DNA from: Streptomyces violaceoruber
GTDB taxonomy: Bacteria; Actinomycetota; Actinomycetes; Streptomycetales; Streptomycetaceae
Length of the DNA: 64,000 nucleotides
Assembly: GCF_033406955.1 (NCBI RefSeq)
Contig: NZ_CP137734.1
Coordinates: forward strand, 4,278,001 to 4,342,000
Direction of reading: 5' to 3'
A program made the translations under genes and the position numbers. Positions 34,195 through 44,108 of the stretch are shown one piece after another (the stretch's first letter is position 1; each line of letters opens with the position of its first letter). Under the pieces are notes generated by a model. It saw nothing but the letters and a program-made list of their open reading frames with translations, made no database searches and was not told the origin of the DNA.

Positions 34195-35205
34195 GTGACC
34201 GCGTACGAGCCCCCCGGCGACCCAGACGCCGGCACCGACCCCGCGCCGGATCCCGGGCCGACGGGACCCGGCCGCGCCGGGTACGACGCCGTCGTGCTCG
34301 CCGGCGGGGCCGCCCGGCGGCTCGGGGGCGCGGACAAACCCGGTCTGCGGGTGGGCGGCCGCCCTCTCCTCGACCGGGTGCTCGCCGCCTGCGCCGGAGC
34401 GCGGAGGACCGTCGTCGTCGCCGATCCCCGGCCCACCGCGCGCCCCGTGACCTGGGCGCGCGAGGACCCGCCGGGCGGCGGACCGCTCGCCGCCCTCGCC
34501 GCCGGACTCCGGCACACCACGGCGGAGTACGTCCTCGTGGCCTCCGCCGACCTGCCGTTCCTGGCCGGACCGACCGTGGGGCGGCTGCTGTCCGCCCTCG
34601 CCGCGGGCGACGCCGACGGGGTGCTGCTCACCGACGCCGACGGCCGCGACCAGCCTCTCGTCGCCGCCTACCGCGCGCCGGCGCTGCGCCGGGAACTGGC
34701 CGCCCTCGCACGGGACCGCGCCGGCCGGGGCGAACGGGCGGACGGGGCCCAACTGACCGGGCTGCCGCTGCGCCGCCTGACCGGCGCTCTGCGCCTCACC
34801 CGAGTCCCGGACGCCGTCGCCGCCTTCGACTGCGACACCTGGGACGACCTCGCCACCGCAAGGGCACGCATCAGGGAGCATGGTCACGTGTTGGATGAAT
34901 GGATTTCCGCAGCCAAGGACGAGTTGGGCATTGACCTGGACGTCGACACCGGGATCCTGCTCGATCTCGCGCGCGACGCCGCCCACGGGGTGGCCCGGCC
35001 GGCCGCCCCGCTGACCACCTTCCTCGTCGGCTACGCGGCCGGGCGGGCCGGAGGAGGGCCCGAGGCCGTCGCCGAGACCGCCCGCAAGGCCGCCGCCCTC
35101 GCCCAGCGCTGGGCGGAGGAGGCCGCCGACACCGGGTCCGCCCCCGCGCGGGGCAAGCCCGACGTGGCGCCCGACGCCACCCCCGACACCCGTCCGGACG
35201 CCTGA
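34195..35205 (+). CDS. mobA: MobA-like NTP transferase fused to DUF6457 domain
   Basis: A 336-residue protein. The N-terminal half (about 20-225) is a MobA-type nucleotidyltransferase with AVVLAGGAARRLGGADKPGL, DLPFLAGPTV and DRDQPL-like motifs; such enzymes attach GMP to molybdopterin. Residues about 230-315 (LDEWISAAKDELGIDLDVDTG, LLDLARDAAHGVARPAAPLTTFLVGYAAG) match the DUF6457 helical domain, here fused. The C-terminus is Asp/Pro repeats. The moeA gene follows by TGATG overlap, consistent with molybdenum-cofactor synthesis. Start GTG 34195 sits after GGGGG; the in-frame ATG at 34114 gives unrelated sequence. Confidence 0.87.
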   Translation: MTAYEPPGDPDAGTDPAPDPGPTGPGRAGYDAVVLAGGAARRLGGADKPGLRVGGRPLLDRVLAACAGARRTVVVADPRPTARPVTWAREDPPGGGPLAALAAGLRHTTAEYVLVASADLPFLAGPTVGRLLSALAAGDADGVLLTDADGRDQPLVAAYRAPALRRELAALARDRAGRGERADGAQLTGLPLRRLTGALRLTRVPDAVAAFDCDTWDDLATARARIREHGHVLDEWISAAKDELGIDLDVDTGILLDLARDAAHGVARPAAPLTTFLVGYAAGRAGGGPEAVAETARKAAALAQRWAEEAADTGSAPARGKPDVAPDATPDTRPDA

Positions 35206-36602
35206 TGACCTCCCCCGGCACGCGGGCCGACGCGGACGCCGAGGACCTCGACGTCGAGGAGGCGCTCGCCCTCGTGAGGGAGACCCCCGGCCACGGCAGT
35301 CACGACAACGGCAGTCACGGCAGTCACGGACGACGCGACAGCCACGGCGGCCACGGCGCGCCCGCCCCGCACCACCCGGCGGACGCCCACCACCAGACCA
35401 CCCCCTGGCCCGAGGCCCGGGCGACCGCCGAGCGTGCCGCCCGCACCGCCGCCCGTGCCGCCCGCCGGACCCCCGTCGCCGTGCCCCTCGACGCGGCCCT
35501 CGGCCTCACGCTGGCCGCACCCCTGGCCGCCCTCACCGACCTGCCCTCCTTCGACACCTCCGCGATGGACGGCTGGGCGGTCGCCGGACCGGGCCCCTGG
35601 GCGGTGCGCGACGAGGGGGTTCTGGCCGGCCACGCGGCGCCCGCGCCCCTCATCGACGGCGAGGCCGTCCGTATCGCCACCGGCGCGCGGATCCCCCCGG
35701 ACACCACCGCCGTCCTGCGCACCGAGCACGGCCGCTCCGACGAACGCGGACGCCTGCACCCCACCCGCGAGGTCGTCCACGGCCAGGACATCCGCCCCCG
35801 CGGCCAGGAGTGCCGCAGCGGCGACCAGCTGCTGCCCGTCGGCACCCTCGCGACCCCGGCGGTCCTGGGGCTGGCGGCGGCCGCCGGATACGACACGCTC
35901 ACCGCGGTCCCCCGCCCCCGCGTCGATGTCCTCGTCCTCGGAGACGAGCTGCTCACCCAGGGGCTCCCGCACGACGGCCTCATCCGCGACGCGCTCGGCC
36001 CGATGCTGCCGCCCTGGCTGCGCGCCCTCGGTGCCGAGGTCCGCACCGTCCGCCGGATCGGCGACGACGCCAAGGCCCTGCACCGCGCCGTCACGACCTC
36101 CGAGGCCGACCTGATCGTCACGACCGGCGGCACCGCCGCCGGCCCGGTCGACCACGTCCACCCGACCCTGCGCCGCATCGGCGCCGAACTCCTCGTGGAC
36201 GGCGTCAAGGCCCGCCCCGGACACCCCATGCTGCTGGCCCGCCTCAAGGACGACCAGCACCTCGTCGGGCTGCCCGGCAACCCCCTCGCCGCCGTCTCCG
36301 GACTGCTCACCCTCGCCGAACCGCTGCTGCGCACGCTCGCCGCCCGCCCGGCGCCAGAGCCGTACACGCTGCCGCTGCGGGACGCGGTGCACGGGCACCC
36401 GCACGACACCCGGCTCGTGCCCGTCGTGCTGCGCGGCGAGGGGGCCGTGCCGCTGCGCTACAACGGTCCGGCGATGCTGCGCGGTATCGCGGCCGCCGAC
36501 GCCCTGGCCGTCGTCCCCCCGGGCGGCGCGCGGTCGGGTCAGGAGGCCGAGCTGCTCGACCTGCCCTGGGCCACCGGCGGAATCGGGGTGTGTTTCACGT
36601 GA
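35205..36602 (+). CDS. moeA: Molybdopterin molybdotransferase MoeA with His-rich N-terminal insertion
   Basis: A 465-residue enzyme that inserts molybdate into adenylylated molybdopterin. Domains in order: MoeA N-terminal region with SFDTSAMDGWAV, GARIPPDTTAVLRTE, the MPT-binding domain (VLVLGDELLTQG, IVTTGGTAAGP, GLPGNPLAAVSGL), and the C-terminal domain. Between residues about 30 and 66 lies an extra stretch with roughly ten His plus Gly/Ser (GHGSHDNGSHGSHG), absent from typical MoeA; it could bind metal. Its last codons fall in a parS site, and its stop overlaps the channel's start. Confidence 0.92.
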   Translation: MTSPGTRADADAEDLDVEEALALVRETPGHGSHDNGSHGSHGRRDSHGGHGAPAPHHPADAHHQTTPWPEARATAERAARTAARAARRTPVAVPLDAALGLTLAAPLAALTDLPSFDTSAMDGWAVAGPGPWAVRDEGVLAGHAAPAPLIDGEAVRIATGARIPPDTTAVLRTEHGRSDERGRLHPTREVVHGQDIRPRGQECRSGDQLLPVGTLATPAVLGLAAAAGYDTLTAVPRPRVDVLVLGDELLTQGLPHDGLIRDALGPMLPPWLRALGAEVRTVRRIGDDAKALHRAVTTSEADLIVTTGGTAAGPVDHVHPTLRRIGAELLVDGVKARPGHPMLLARLKDDQHLVGLPGNPLAAVSGLLTLAEPLLRTLAARPAPEPYTLPLRDAVHGHPHDTRLVPVVLRGEGAVPLRYNGPAMLRGIAAADALAVVPPGGARSGQEAELLDLPWATGGIGVCFT

Positions 36603-36605
36603 AAC
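36592..36605. promoter_or_regulatory. parS: parS centromere site (perfect), across moeA/channel boundary
   Basis: GTTTCACGTGAAAC again in full. It encodes the last residues of MoeA (VCFT region) and simultaneously holds the GTG start codon (36599) of the potassium channel gene. Confidence 0.93.
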
Positions 36606-37696
36606 TTCCGGGCCAGGACGCCATCGCGCGGCAGGCGGACGAACACTTCGTGACCTACAAGGTGAAGCTCCCCAGGAAACTGGTGGAGCACCCGTTCCGG
36701 CAGGTCGCCAAACGACTGTCCATCGCCCTGCTGGTCCTCGTGGTGACGGCCGTCATCGTGTACGCGGACCACGACGGCTACACCGACAACTCCGACGGTT
36801 CCGTCGACCTGCTCGACTCCTTCTACTACGCCACCGTCACCCTCTCCACCACCGGATACGGTGACATCACGCCCGTCAGCGACGCCGCCCGGCTGACCAA
36901 CATCTTCGTCATCACGCCCCTGCGCGTGCTCTTCCTGATCATCCTGGTCGGCACCACGCTGGAAGCCCTCACCGAGCGCACTCGGGAGGAGTGGCGCCTG
37001 AACCGCTGGAGGTCCGCCTTGCGGGATCACACCGTCGTCGTCGGCTTCGGAACCAAGGGGCGGTCGGCGATCCAGACCGTCTGCGCGACCGGGCTGCGCA
37101 AGGACCAGGTGGTCGTGGTCGACCCGAGCGGCAAGGCCATCGAGGCCGCGACGGCCCACGGCTACGCGGGTGTGGTGGGGGACGCGACCCGCAGCGACGT
37201 ACTCAACCGGGCCGAGGCGTACCGGGCGAAGCAGATCATCATCGCCACCCAGCGCGACGACACGGCCGTCCTGGTCACGCTGACGGCCCGGCAGCTCAAC
37301 CGCGGGGCGAAGATCGTGGTCGCGGTCCGCGAGGAGGAGAACGCACCGCTGCTGAAGCAGTCCGGCGCCGACGCCGTGATCACCAGCGCCAGTGCCGCGG
37401 GGCGGCTGCTCGGGCTCTCCGTGCTCAGCCCCGCCGCCGGCATGGTCATGGAGGACCTGATCAGCCAGGGCAGCGGACTCGACCTCGTCGAACGGCCGGT
37501 CATAAAGGCCGAGGTGGGCAAGCACCCCCGGGAGATGGACGATCTGGTGGTGAGCGTGCTGCGCGGGCACCGGGTCCTGGGCTACGACGACCCGGCCGTG
37601 GGCGGGCTGGAGCTGGCGGACCGCCTGATCACGATCGTACGGGCGACGCCGGCCACCCATGTGGCGCCGGACGCCCGCCCGCTCCCCCGCGACTGA
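36599..37696 (+). CDS. Potassium channel with TrkA-N (RCK) domain
   Basis: A 365-residue two-helix channel. TM1 (about 34-54), pore helix and selectivity filter TTGYGD near residue 85, TM2 (about 101-122), then an RCK domain (VVVGFGTKGRSAIQTV from about 145) with Rossmann-like nucleotide-binding features and a second lobe ending near 350. It should conduct K+ under ligand/nucleotide control at the membrane. GTG 36599 overlaps the moeA stop by GTGA. Confidence 0.92.
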   Translation: MKLPGQDAIARQADEHFVTYKVKLPRKLVEHPFRQVAKRLSIALLVLVVTAVIVYADHDGYTDNSDGSVDLLDSFYYATVTLSTTGYGDITPVSDAARLTNIFVITPLRVLFLIILVGTTLEALTERTREEWRLNRWRSALRDHTVVVGFGTKGRSAIQTVCATGLRKDQVVVVDPSGKAIEAATAHGYAGVVGDATRSDVLNRAEAYRAKQIIIATQRDDTAVLVTLTARQLNRGAKIVVAVREEENAPLLKQSGADAVITSASAAGRLLGLSVLSPAAGMVMEDLISQGSGLDLVERPVIKAEVGKHPREMDDLVVSVLRGHRVLGYDDPAVGGLELADRLITIVRATPATHVAPDARPLPRD

Positions 37697-37768
37697 ACCG
37701 CTCCGCACGGCCCGGTCGCGGGGCGGGTTCCCCGTGGCCCGGTCGCAGGGCGCGCTCCCCGGGACGCG

Positions 37769-38613
37769 CTACTTGCGGTTGTAGAGCCGCATCGTGACCG
37801 GTCCGAAGACCAGCAGGAACAGGGCCGCCCAGCCCAGCGTCCAGGCGATCTCGGCGCCGGGCCAGTCGCCCGCCATCAGGCCGCGCACCGCGGACGCCAG
37901 GTGGGTGATCGGGCTGTTGTTGACGAAGGCCTGCAACCAGCCCGGCATGGTCTTCGGGTCGACGAAGACGTTGGACAGGAAGGTGAGCGGGAAGATCACC
38001 ATCATGCTGACGCTCATCACCGACTTCTCGGTGCGCAGCATCAGCCCGAACATCGTCCAGATCCATGAGAAGGCGAACGAGAAGAGCAGCAGCAGGGCGA
38101 TCCCGGCGACCACGCCGACGAACCCGCCGTCGGGCCGGTAGCCGAGCAGCAGCCCGACGGAGAGCATCACGACGGACGCGATCGTGTAGCGCAGCGCGTC
38201 GCCGAGGAGATAGCCGACCATCGCCGAGGGCCGCCAGATCGGCAGCGAGCGGATGCGGTCGAAGACGCCCTTCTCGATGTCGATGTTCACCGAGACCCCG
38301 GTGTACATCGTGATCATCACGACCGACATCACGAGGATGCCCGGCAGCACGAACTGGATGTAGTCACGGGGCGAACCCGCCAGCGCACCGCCGAAGAGGT
38401 ACGTGAACATCAGCAGGTTCATGATCGGGAAGGCGGTGACGTCGAAGAGCTGCTCCGGCACGTGCTTGATCTTGAGGATCGCGCGCCAGCCGAAGGTCAG
38501 GGACGTGGACAGGGCGCTGGGCCGCGGCGGCCGCTCCCTGGTCACCAGCAGGGCCGCCAGCGACTCGGTGCTGACCGGGGAGAGATCCTTGTTCTCGCTG
38601 CTCGTGGCCGTGC

Positions 38614-38617
<4 letters not shown>
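37769..38617 (-). CDS. ABC-2 type transporter permease (DrrB-like)
   Basis: A 282-residue membrane subunit of a drug-type exporter. Six hydrophobic helices follow a charged N-terminus of about 55 residues; family landmarks are the FPIMNLLMFTYLFGGAL segment and the PLTFLSNVFVDPKTMPGWLQ loop. Its ATG overlaps the ATPase gene's stop (ATGA). Substrate unknown; daunorubicin-type resistance pumps are homologous. Confidence 0.9.
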
Positions 38618-39654
<1,037 letters not shown>

Positions 39655-39796
39655 GCTGTGGGTCCTTCCGCGTTCTTGGTGTACGCGTTCTTGGGCTACG
39701 CATGGGAAGACCTTTACCGTCGCGCAAACTCATCGCCGACGCACGGGGATTTTCCGGCGGGGGAGGACGGAGGGCATCAGGAGTAGCGTCGCCCTC

Positions 39797-40777
39797 ATGC
39801 ATGCGATCACGATTCCCGAACCCGGAGGCCCCGAGGCGCTGGTGTGGGCCGAGGTCCCCGACCCGCAGCCCGGCGAGGGCGAGGTCCTGGTGGAGGTGGC
39901 GGCCAGCGCCGTCAACCGCGCCGACATCATGCAGCGCCAGGGCTTCTACGACCCCCCGCCCGGCGCCTCCCCGTACCCCGGCCTGGAGTGCTCCGGCCGC
40001 GTGGCCGAGGTCGGCCCCGGCGTGTCCGGCTGGTCCGTCGGCGACGAGGTGTGCGCGCTGCTCGCGGGCGGCGGCTACGCCGAGAAGGTCGTCGTCCCGG
40101 CCGGCCAGCTGCTGCCGGTGCCGCAGGGTCTCGACGTGAAGCGGGCGGCGGCGCTGCCCGAGGTGGTCTGCACCGTCTGGTCGAACGTCTTCATGGTCGC
40201 CCACCTGCGCCCCGGCGAGACGCTGCTCGTGCACGGCGGCTCCAGCGGCATCGGCACCATGGCGATCCAGCTCGCCAAGGCCGTCGGCGCGAAGGTCGCG
40301 GTGACGGCCGGTACCAAGGAGAAGCTGGAGCGCTGCGCGGAGCTGGGCGCGGACATCCTGATCAACTACCGGGAGCAGGACTTCGTCGCCGAGGTGAAGG
40401 ACGCCACCGGCGGCGCGGGCGCCGACGTCATCCTGGACAACATGGGCGCCAAGTACCTGGACCGCAACGTCCAGGCCCTCGCCGTGAACGGCCGGCTCGC
40501 GATCATCGGCATGCAGGGCGGCCGGAAGGGCGAGCTGAACATCGGCATGCTGCTCGCCAAGCGCGCCGCCGTCAGCGCCACCTCGTTGCGGGCCCGCCCC
40601 CTGGAGGAGAAGGCGGCGATCGTGGCGGCCGTCAAGGAGCACGTCTGGCCGCTGCTCGCCGGGGGACACGTCCGCCCGGTCGTCGACCGCGAGATGCCGA
40701 TGAGCGAGGCCGCCGAGGGCCACCGGGTGGTGGAGGAGAGCGGGCACATCGGCAAGGTGCTGCTGGTCACCTCGTAG
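39797..40777 (+). CDS. NAD(P)H:quinone oxidoreductase, zinc-independent MDR family
   Basis: A 326-residue quinone oxidoreductase/PIG3-like enzyme that reduces quinones or enals with NADPH. It has NRADIMQRQG, PGLECSGRVAEVGPGV, the nucleotide-binding HGGSSGIGTMAIQLAK and the C-terminal HRVVEESGHIGKVLL. The cysteine and histidine ligands of zinc-containing alcohol dehydrogenases are absent, as expected. ATG 39797 lies 142 bp from the divergent ABC genes. Confidence 0.9.
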   Translation: MHAITIPEPGGPEALVWAEVPDPQPGEGEVLVEVAASAVNRADIMQRQGFYDPPPGASPYPGLECSGRVAEVGPGVSGWSVGDEVCALLAGGGYAEKVVVPAGQLLPVPQGLDVKRAAALPEVVCTVWSNVFMVAHLRPGETLLVHGGSSGIGTMAIQLAKAVGAKVAVTAGTKEKLERCAELGADILINYREQDFVAEVKDATGGAGADVILDNMGAKYLDRNVQALAVNGRLAIIGMQGGRKGELNIGMLLAKRAAVSATSLRARPLEEKAAIVAAVKEHVWPLLAGGHVRPVVDREMPMSEAAEGHRVVEESGHIGKVLLVTS

Positions 40778-40813
40778 GCGACGCACGGCCGGGTCGCGGT
40801 GCCGGGGCGGTCC

Positions 40814-41548
40814 CTACCCCCGGCGCAGGCGCAGTCCCACGAGGCCGAGCGCCAGGCCGAGCCCGATGAGCACCAGCCCGCTGCCCAGCGGCAGCACCCG
40901 CAGTACGGGCTCGGCGGCGGCCCGGGTGGGCGTGCCGCGCTCGGACGGGGACCGGGACGGGGTGGCCGGGGGCACCTCGGCAGCCTCGGTCCGGCCGGGC
41001 GGCACGGCGGTGGCCGGGTCGTCCTCGGGGACGCCGTCGCCGTACCGGCCGGCGTCCTCGTCCGCGCCGTCCCGCTCCGGTGCCCGCTCCTCGGCGCGAC
41101 CGGGCCGCTGCCTTCCCTCACCCGGCCGGCCCCCGGCCCGGGACGGCTCGGGGCCGGCCTCGGTGCCGGACGCCGACGGCGAACGGGACGAGGACGGGGA
41201 AGGCCGGGAGGGCTCGGGCGAACCGCGCCCCGCGCCGTCGGCCGGGCCGGAGTCCTCGGCGGGCCGGGAGGCGGATCCGGCGTCCGGGCGCTCCGTACGG
41301 TCGTGGCCGTCGGGGCGCCGGGGACGTTCGTGACCGCCCCGCCCGTCATGGGTGCCGGAGCCGTCCGGGACGGTGGCCGACCCCGGCGCGGAGTGCTCCG
41401 GTGACGGTGCCGCCGTGAACGGCGCCGCCACCGCCGGGAGCCCGGCGCCGTGGGCCGGCCCCGCCGCCCCGCACGGCGCCACCACCGCGCCGGCGCCCAG
41501 GGCTCCCACCAGCCCCGTCGCCCGCAGTGTGCGCAGCCATGGCGTCAC
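40814..41548 (-). CDS. Secreted low-complexity protein with C-terminal membrane anchor
   Basis: A 244-residue protein I do not recognise. The N-terminus (PWLRTLRATGLVGALGAGAVVAP) is a plausible signal peptide; the middle 170 residues are rich in Pro, Ser, Arg, Glu, Asp and Gly without cysteine pairs; the C-terminus has one hydrophobic helix (GSGLVLIGLGLALGLVGLRL) ending in RRG. This is the layout of a surface or sortase-type anchored stalk, though no LAXTG is seen. GTG 41548 follows GGGAGGGGG; an upstream frame is shadow. Tandem repeats lie about 50 bp upstream. Confidence 0.65.
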   Translation of the reverse strand: MTPWLRTLRATGLVGALGAGAVVAPCGAAGPAHGAGLPAVAAPFTAAPSPEHSAPGSATVPDGSGTHDGRGGHERPRRPDGHDRTERPDAGSASRPAEDSGPADGAGRGSPEPSRPSPSSSRSPSASGTEAGPEPSRAGGRPGEGRQRPGRAEERAPERDGADEDAGRYGDGVPEDDPATAVPPGRTEAAEVPPATPSRSPSERGTPTRAAAEPVLRVLPLGSGLVLIGLGLALGLVGLRLRRG

Positions 41549-41600
41549 GTCCGTGACCCCCTCCCGATGATGGGCAGTCGTGGAATCGGAAAGCGTCGTG

Positions 41601-41650
41601 GAAGTCGGCGCACCGAAGTCGGCGCACCGAAGCCGGCGCACCGAAGCCGA
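41601..41650. repeat. 14-bp tandem repeats
   Basis: Three units of GAAGTCGGCGCACC (41601-41614, 41615-41628, and 41629-41642 with one change) plus a partial fourth to 41650. They lie in the divergent gap between the secreted-protein gene and bpa. Confidence 0.88.
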
Positions 41651-41782
41651 CGGAACAGAATCGACGGAACAAGCCTCACACCGGTCGCCGGCACCGGCAT
41701 TCCGGGCGCCGCCGAACGCGTCGGTGCGGTTTCCGCGGGGGCACCGCCCGGCCGGGGACCGGGGGTGCGAGACAATGGCCGC

Positions 41783-42322
41783 ATGGAGATGCCGAGGAAC
41801 GACAGGTCGCCGGAGAACCCCCAGATCCTGGTCGTCGGCCAGGACGGAATGGCGCTCAGCGGCGGCGGGGACGACGACTCCCGCGAGATTCCGGTGACCG
41901 AGCAGGTGGAGCAGCCCGCCAAGGTCATGCGGATCGGCAGCATGATCAAGCAGCTGCTCGAAGAGGTGCGGGTCGCCCCCCTGGACGAGGCGAGCCGGGT
42001 CCGTCTCAAGGAGATCCACGCCAGTTCGGTGAAGGAGCTGGAGGACGGTCTGGCCCCGGAGCTGGTGGAGGAGCTGGAGCGGCTCTCCCTGCCCTTCACG
42101 GACGACGGCACCCCGACCGACGCGGAGCTGCGGATCGCGCAGGCCCAGCTGGTCGGCTGGCTGGAGGGCCTCTTCCACGGCATCCAGACCACGCTGTTCG
42201 CCCAGCAGATGGCCGCGCGGGCCCAGCTGGAGCAGATGCGCCGCGCGCTTCCGCCGGGCGCCGTCCCGGAGGGCGAGGAGCCCCCGCACCCGGGCGGCCG
42301 TTCCGGCGGGCCCTACCTGTAG
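41783..42322 (+). CDS. bpa: Bacterial proteasome activator Bpa (DUF2587)
   Basis: A 179-residue protein of the Bpa family, which forms a dodecameric ring that opens the 20S proteasome independently of ATP. The central four-helix region (about 45-155: SMIKQLLEEVRVAPLDEASR, LAPELVEELERLSLPF, AQLVGWLEGLFHGIQTTLFAQQMAAR) is well matched. The C-terminus ends GGPYL; a related Gln/Pro-Tyr-Leu tail is what docks into the proteasome alpha ring in mycobacteria. No proteasome genes are in the window. ATG 41783. Confidence 0.9.
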   Translation: MEMPRNDRSPENPQILVVGQDGMALSGGGDDDSREIPVTEQVEQPAKVMRIGSMIKQLLEEVRVAPLDEASRVRLKEIHASSVKELEDGLAPELVEELERLSLPFTDDGTPTDAELRIAQAQLVGWLEGLFHGIQTTLFAQQMAARAQLEQMRRALPPGAVPEGEEPPHPGGRSGGPYL

Positions 42323-42375
42323 GACGACGCCCTAGTCACGACGACCCACTGCGGAACGACGACCACCGACACCGC

Positions 42376-42409
42376 GAAGGGCCCGGCAGCACACGCTGCC
42401 GGGCCCTTC
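42376..42409. terminator. Bidirectional hairpin between bpa and Ser/Thr kinase
   Basis: A perfect 15-bp stem (42376-42390 with 42395-42409) with loop ACAC lies between convergent genes. Confidence 0.85.
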
Positions 42410-42437
42410 GACGTCAGCCGCCCGTCACCTCACGGGC

Positions 42438-44108
42438 TCATTCGGACGGCGGGTTGCCCGTCGAGACCTTGAGCTGTATCTCCGGCATGTTCTCCGGGTC
42501 GACGTCCGTGCCGGCGGTGGGGAACTGGTCCCGGACCGAGCCCTCGCCGTAGGTGTTCTCGTCGACCTCGACGACCTTCATCTGCCAGCCCGCGGCGTTG
42601 AAGCACTCCTTGACCGAGCCGATGTACTTGAACGTGAAGTCCGGCACCTGGATCTTGTCGGGGTCGTTGTACGACTCCTGCGGCTCGGTGCACTTGTCCT
42701 TCTCGATCGTCTTCTCCTTGTCGGGCCCGCGATAGCCCGCCGCCTTCGACGGCGACGCGGAGACCGACGCGGTGGAGGAGCCGCCGCCACCGGCTTCCGG
42801 GTCCTCGTCCCCGCCGCCGTTCATCAGCAGCGCGGCGATCAGCCCGCCGACGGCCACGACGGCGACCACGATCGAGCCGATGATCACCGGCTTGTTGCTC
42901 TTGCCGCCCGGCGAACCGGAGCCGGAGCCCTGGGCCGACGGCGTCAGGTTGTACGGCGGGGGCGTGGCCGCGCCCTGCTGCTGCGCGTACGGCGCCGGCG
43001 CGGGCGTCTGGTAGCCCGCCTGCTGCGGATAGCCGTACGCCGGTGAGTGCGCCGCCGGGGCCGGGGTGCCGTACGGGTTCGGGCCGGGGGACGGCGTCGG
43101 CTGGTACGGCGTCTGGACGGGGCCCGTCGGGGCCGGGGTGCCCTGGCCGACTGGCGGGAACACGGCGGAGCCGACGCCCGCGCCGCTCGACGTCTGGGCG
43201 CCGGGCACGATGCTCGGCGGGGCCGCCTGGAAGGAGGCCGCCACGCGCAGGCACTCGTCGCGCATCGCCTCGGCGCTGGGGAAGCGTTCGTTGGGGTTCT
43301 TCTTCAGCGCGCGGGCCACCAGCGCGTCCACCGCCGGGGGCAGGGCGCGGTTGACGGCGGACGGGGCCACCGGCTGCTCCTGCACGTGCGCGTACGCGAT
43401 CGCCAGCGGCGAGTCGGCGTCGAACGGCAGGCGCCCGGTGACCAGTTGGAAGAGCATGATGCCGACCGAGTACAGGTCGGAGCGGGCGTCGACGCCGCGG
43501 CCGAGGGCCTGCTCCGGCGAGAGGTACTGCGGGGTGCCGACGACCATGCCGGTCTGCGTCATCGAGGTCACGCCGGACTGCATGGCGCGGGCGATGCCGA
43601 AGTCCATCACCTTGACCACGCCGCGCTTGGTCATCATCACGTTGCCCGGCTTGATGTCCCGGTGGACCAGGCCCATCTCGTGGCTGATCTCCAGCGCGGC
43701 CAGCACGTCCGCTGTGATCTTCAGCGCCTTGTCGGCGGGCATCGCGCCCTGCTGCCGCACATCCTCGTCGAGCACCGAACCGAGCGGGCGGCCCTCGACG
43801 TACTCCATGACGATGTACGGAGTGGTCATGCCGTCGAGGTCGTCCTCGCCGGTGTCGAAGACCGAGACGATGTTGGTGTGCGTGAGCTTGGCCACGGCCT
43901 GGGCCTCGCGGCGGAAGCGCTCGCGGAAGGCCTGTTCGCGACCCAGCTCAGTGTGCAGTGTCTTGATCGCGACCTGGCGGTCGAGCACCGAGTCGTACGC
44001 CAGATGCACGGAGGCCATGCCGCCCTCGCCGAGCAAGTCGCGCAGCTGGTAACGGCCGCCGGCGAGAGCCCGCCCCGCATACCGTCCCTGTCCGCCGTCC
44101 TGGCTCAT
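42438..44108 (-). CDS. Transmembrane Ser/Thr protein kinase with single PASTA-like domain
   Basis: A 556-residue kinase. The catalytic domain (about 18-285) has LLGEGGMASV, Lys49, HRDIKPGN with Asp151, DFG, and TSMTQTGMVVGTPQYLSPEQ in the activation segment. A Pro/Gln/Tyr-rich linker (about 290-420), a membrane helix (VIIGSIVVAVVAVGGLIAALLM) and an external domain of about 80 residues (IQVPDFTFKYIGSVKECFNAAGW...) resembling one PASTA repeat follow. Start ATG 44108; an upstream in-frame ATG at 44153 lacks the family sequence. It is divergent from another kinase gene. Confidence 0.92.
   Translation of the reverse strand: MSQDGGQGRYAGRALAGGRYQLRDLLGEGGMASVHLAYDSVLDRQVAIKTLHTELGREQAFRERFRREAQAVAKLTHTNIVSVFDTGEDDLDGMTTPYIVMEYVEGRPLGSVLDEDVRQQGAMPADKALKITADVLAALEISHEMGLVHRDIKPGNVMMTKRGVVKVMDFGIARAMQSGVTSMTQTGMVVGTPQYLSPEQALGRGVDARSDLYSVGIMLFQLVTGRLPFDADSPLAIAYAHVQEQPVAPSAVNRALPPAVDALVARALKKNPNERFPSAEAMRDECLRVAASFQAAPPSIVPGAQTSSGAGVGSAVFPPVGQGTPAPTGPVQTPYQPTPSPGPNPYGTPAPAAHSPAYGYPQQAGYQTPAPAPYAQQQGAATPPPYNLTPSAQGSGSGSPGGKSNKPVIIGSIVVAVVAVGGLIAALLMNGGGDEDPEAGGGGSSTASVSASPSKAAGYRGPDKEKTIEKDKCTEPQESYNDPDKIQVPDFTFKYIGSVKECFNAAGWQMKVVEVDENTYGEGSVRDQFPTAGTDVDPENMPEIQLKVSTGNPPSE

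Noticed and set aside
35810..36598. N-terminal extension of the potassium channel across moeA
   Set aside because: Arg/Pro-rich shadow of moeA; the family begins at the GTG in the parS site.
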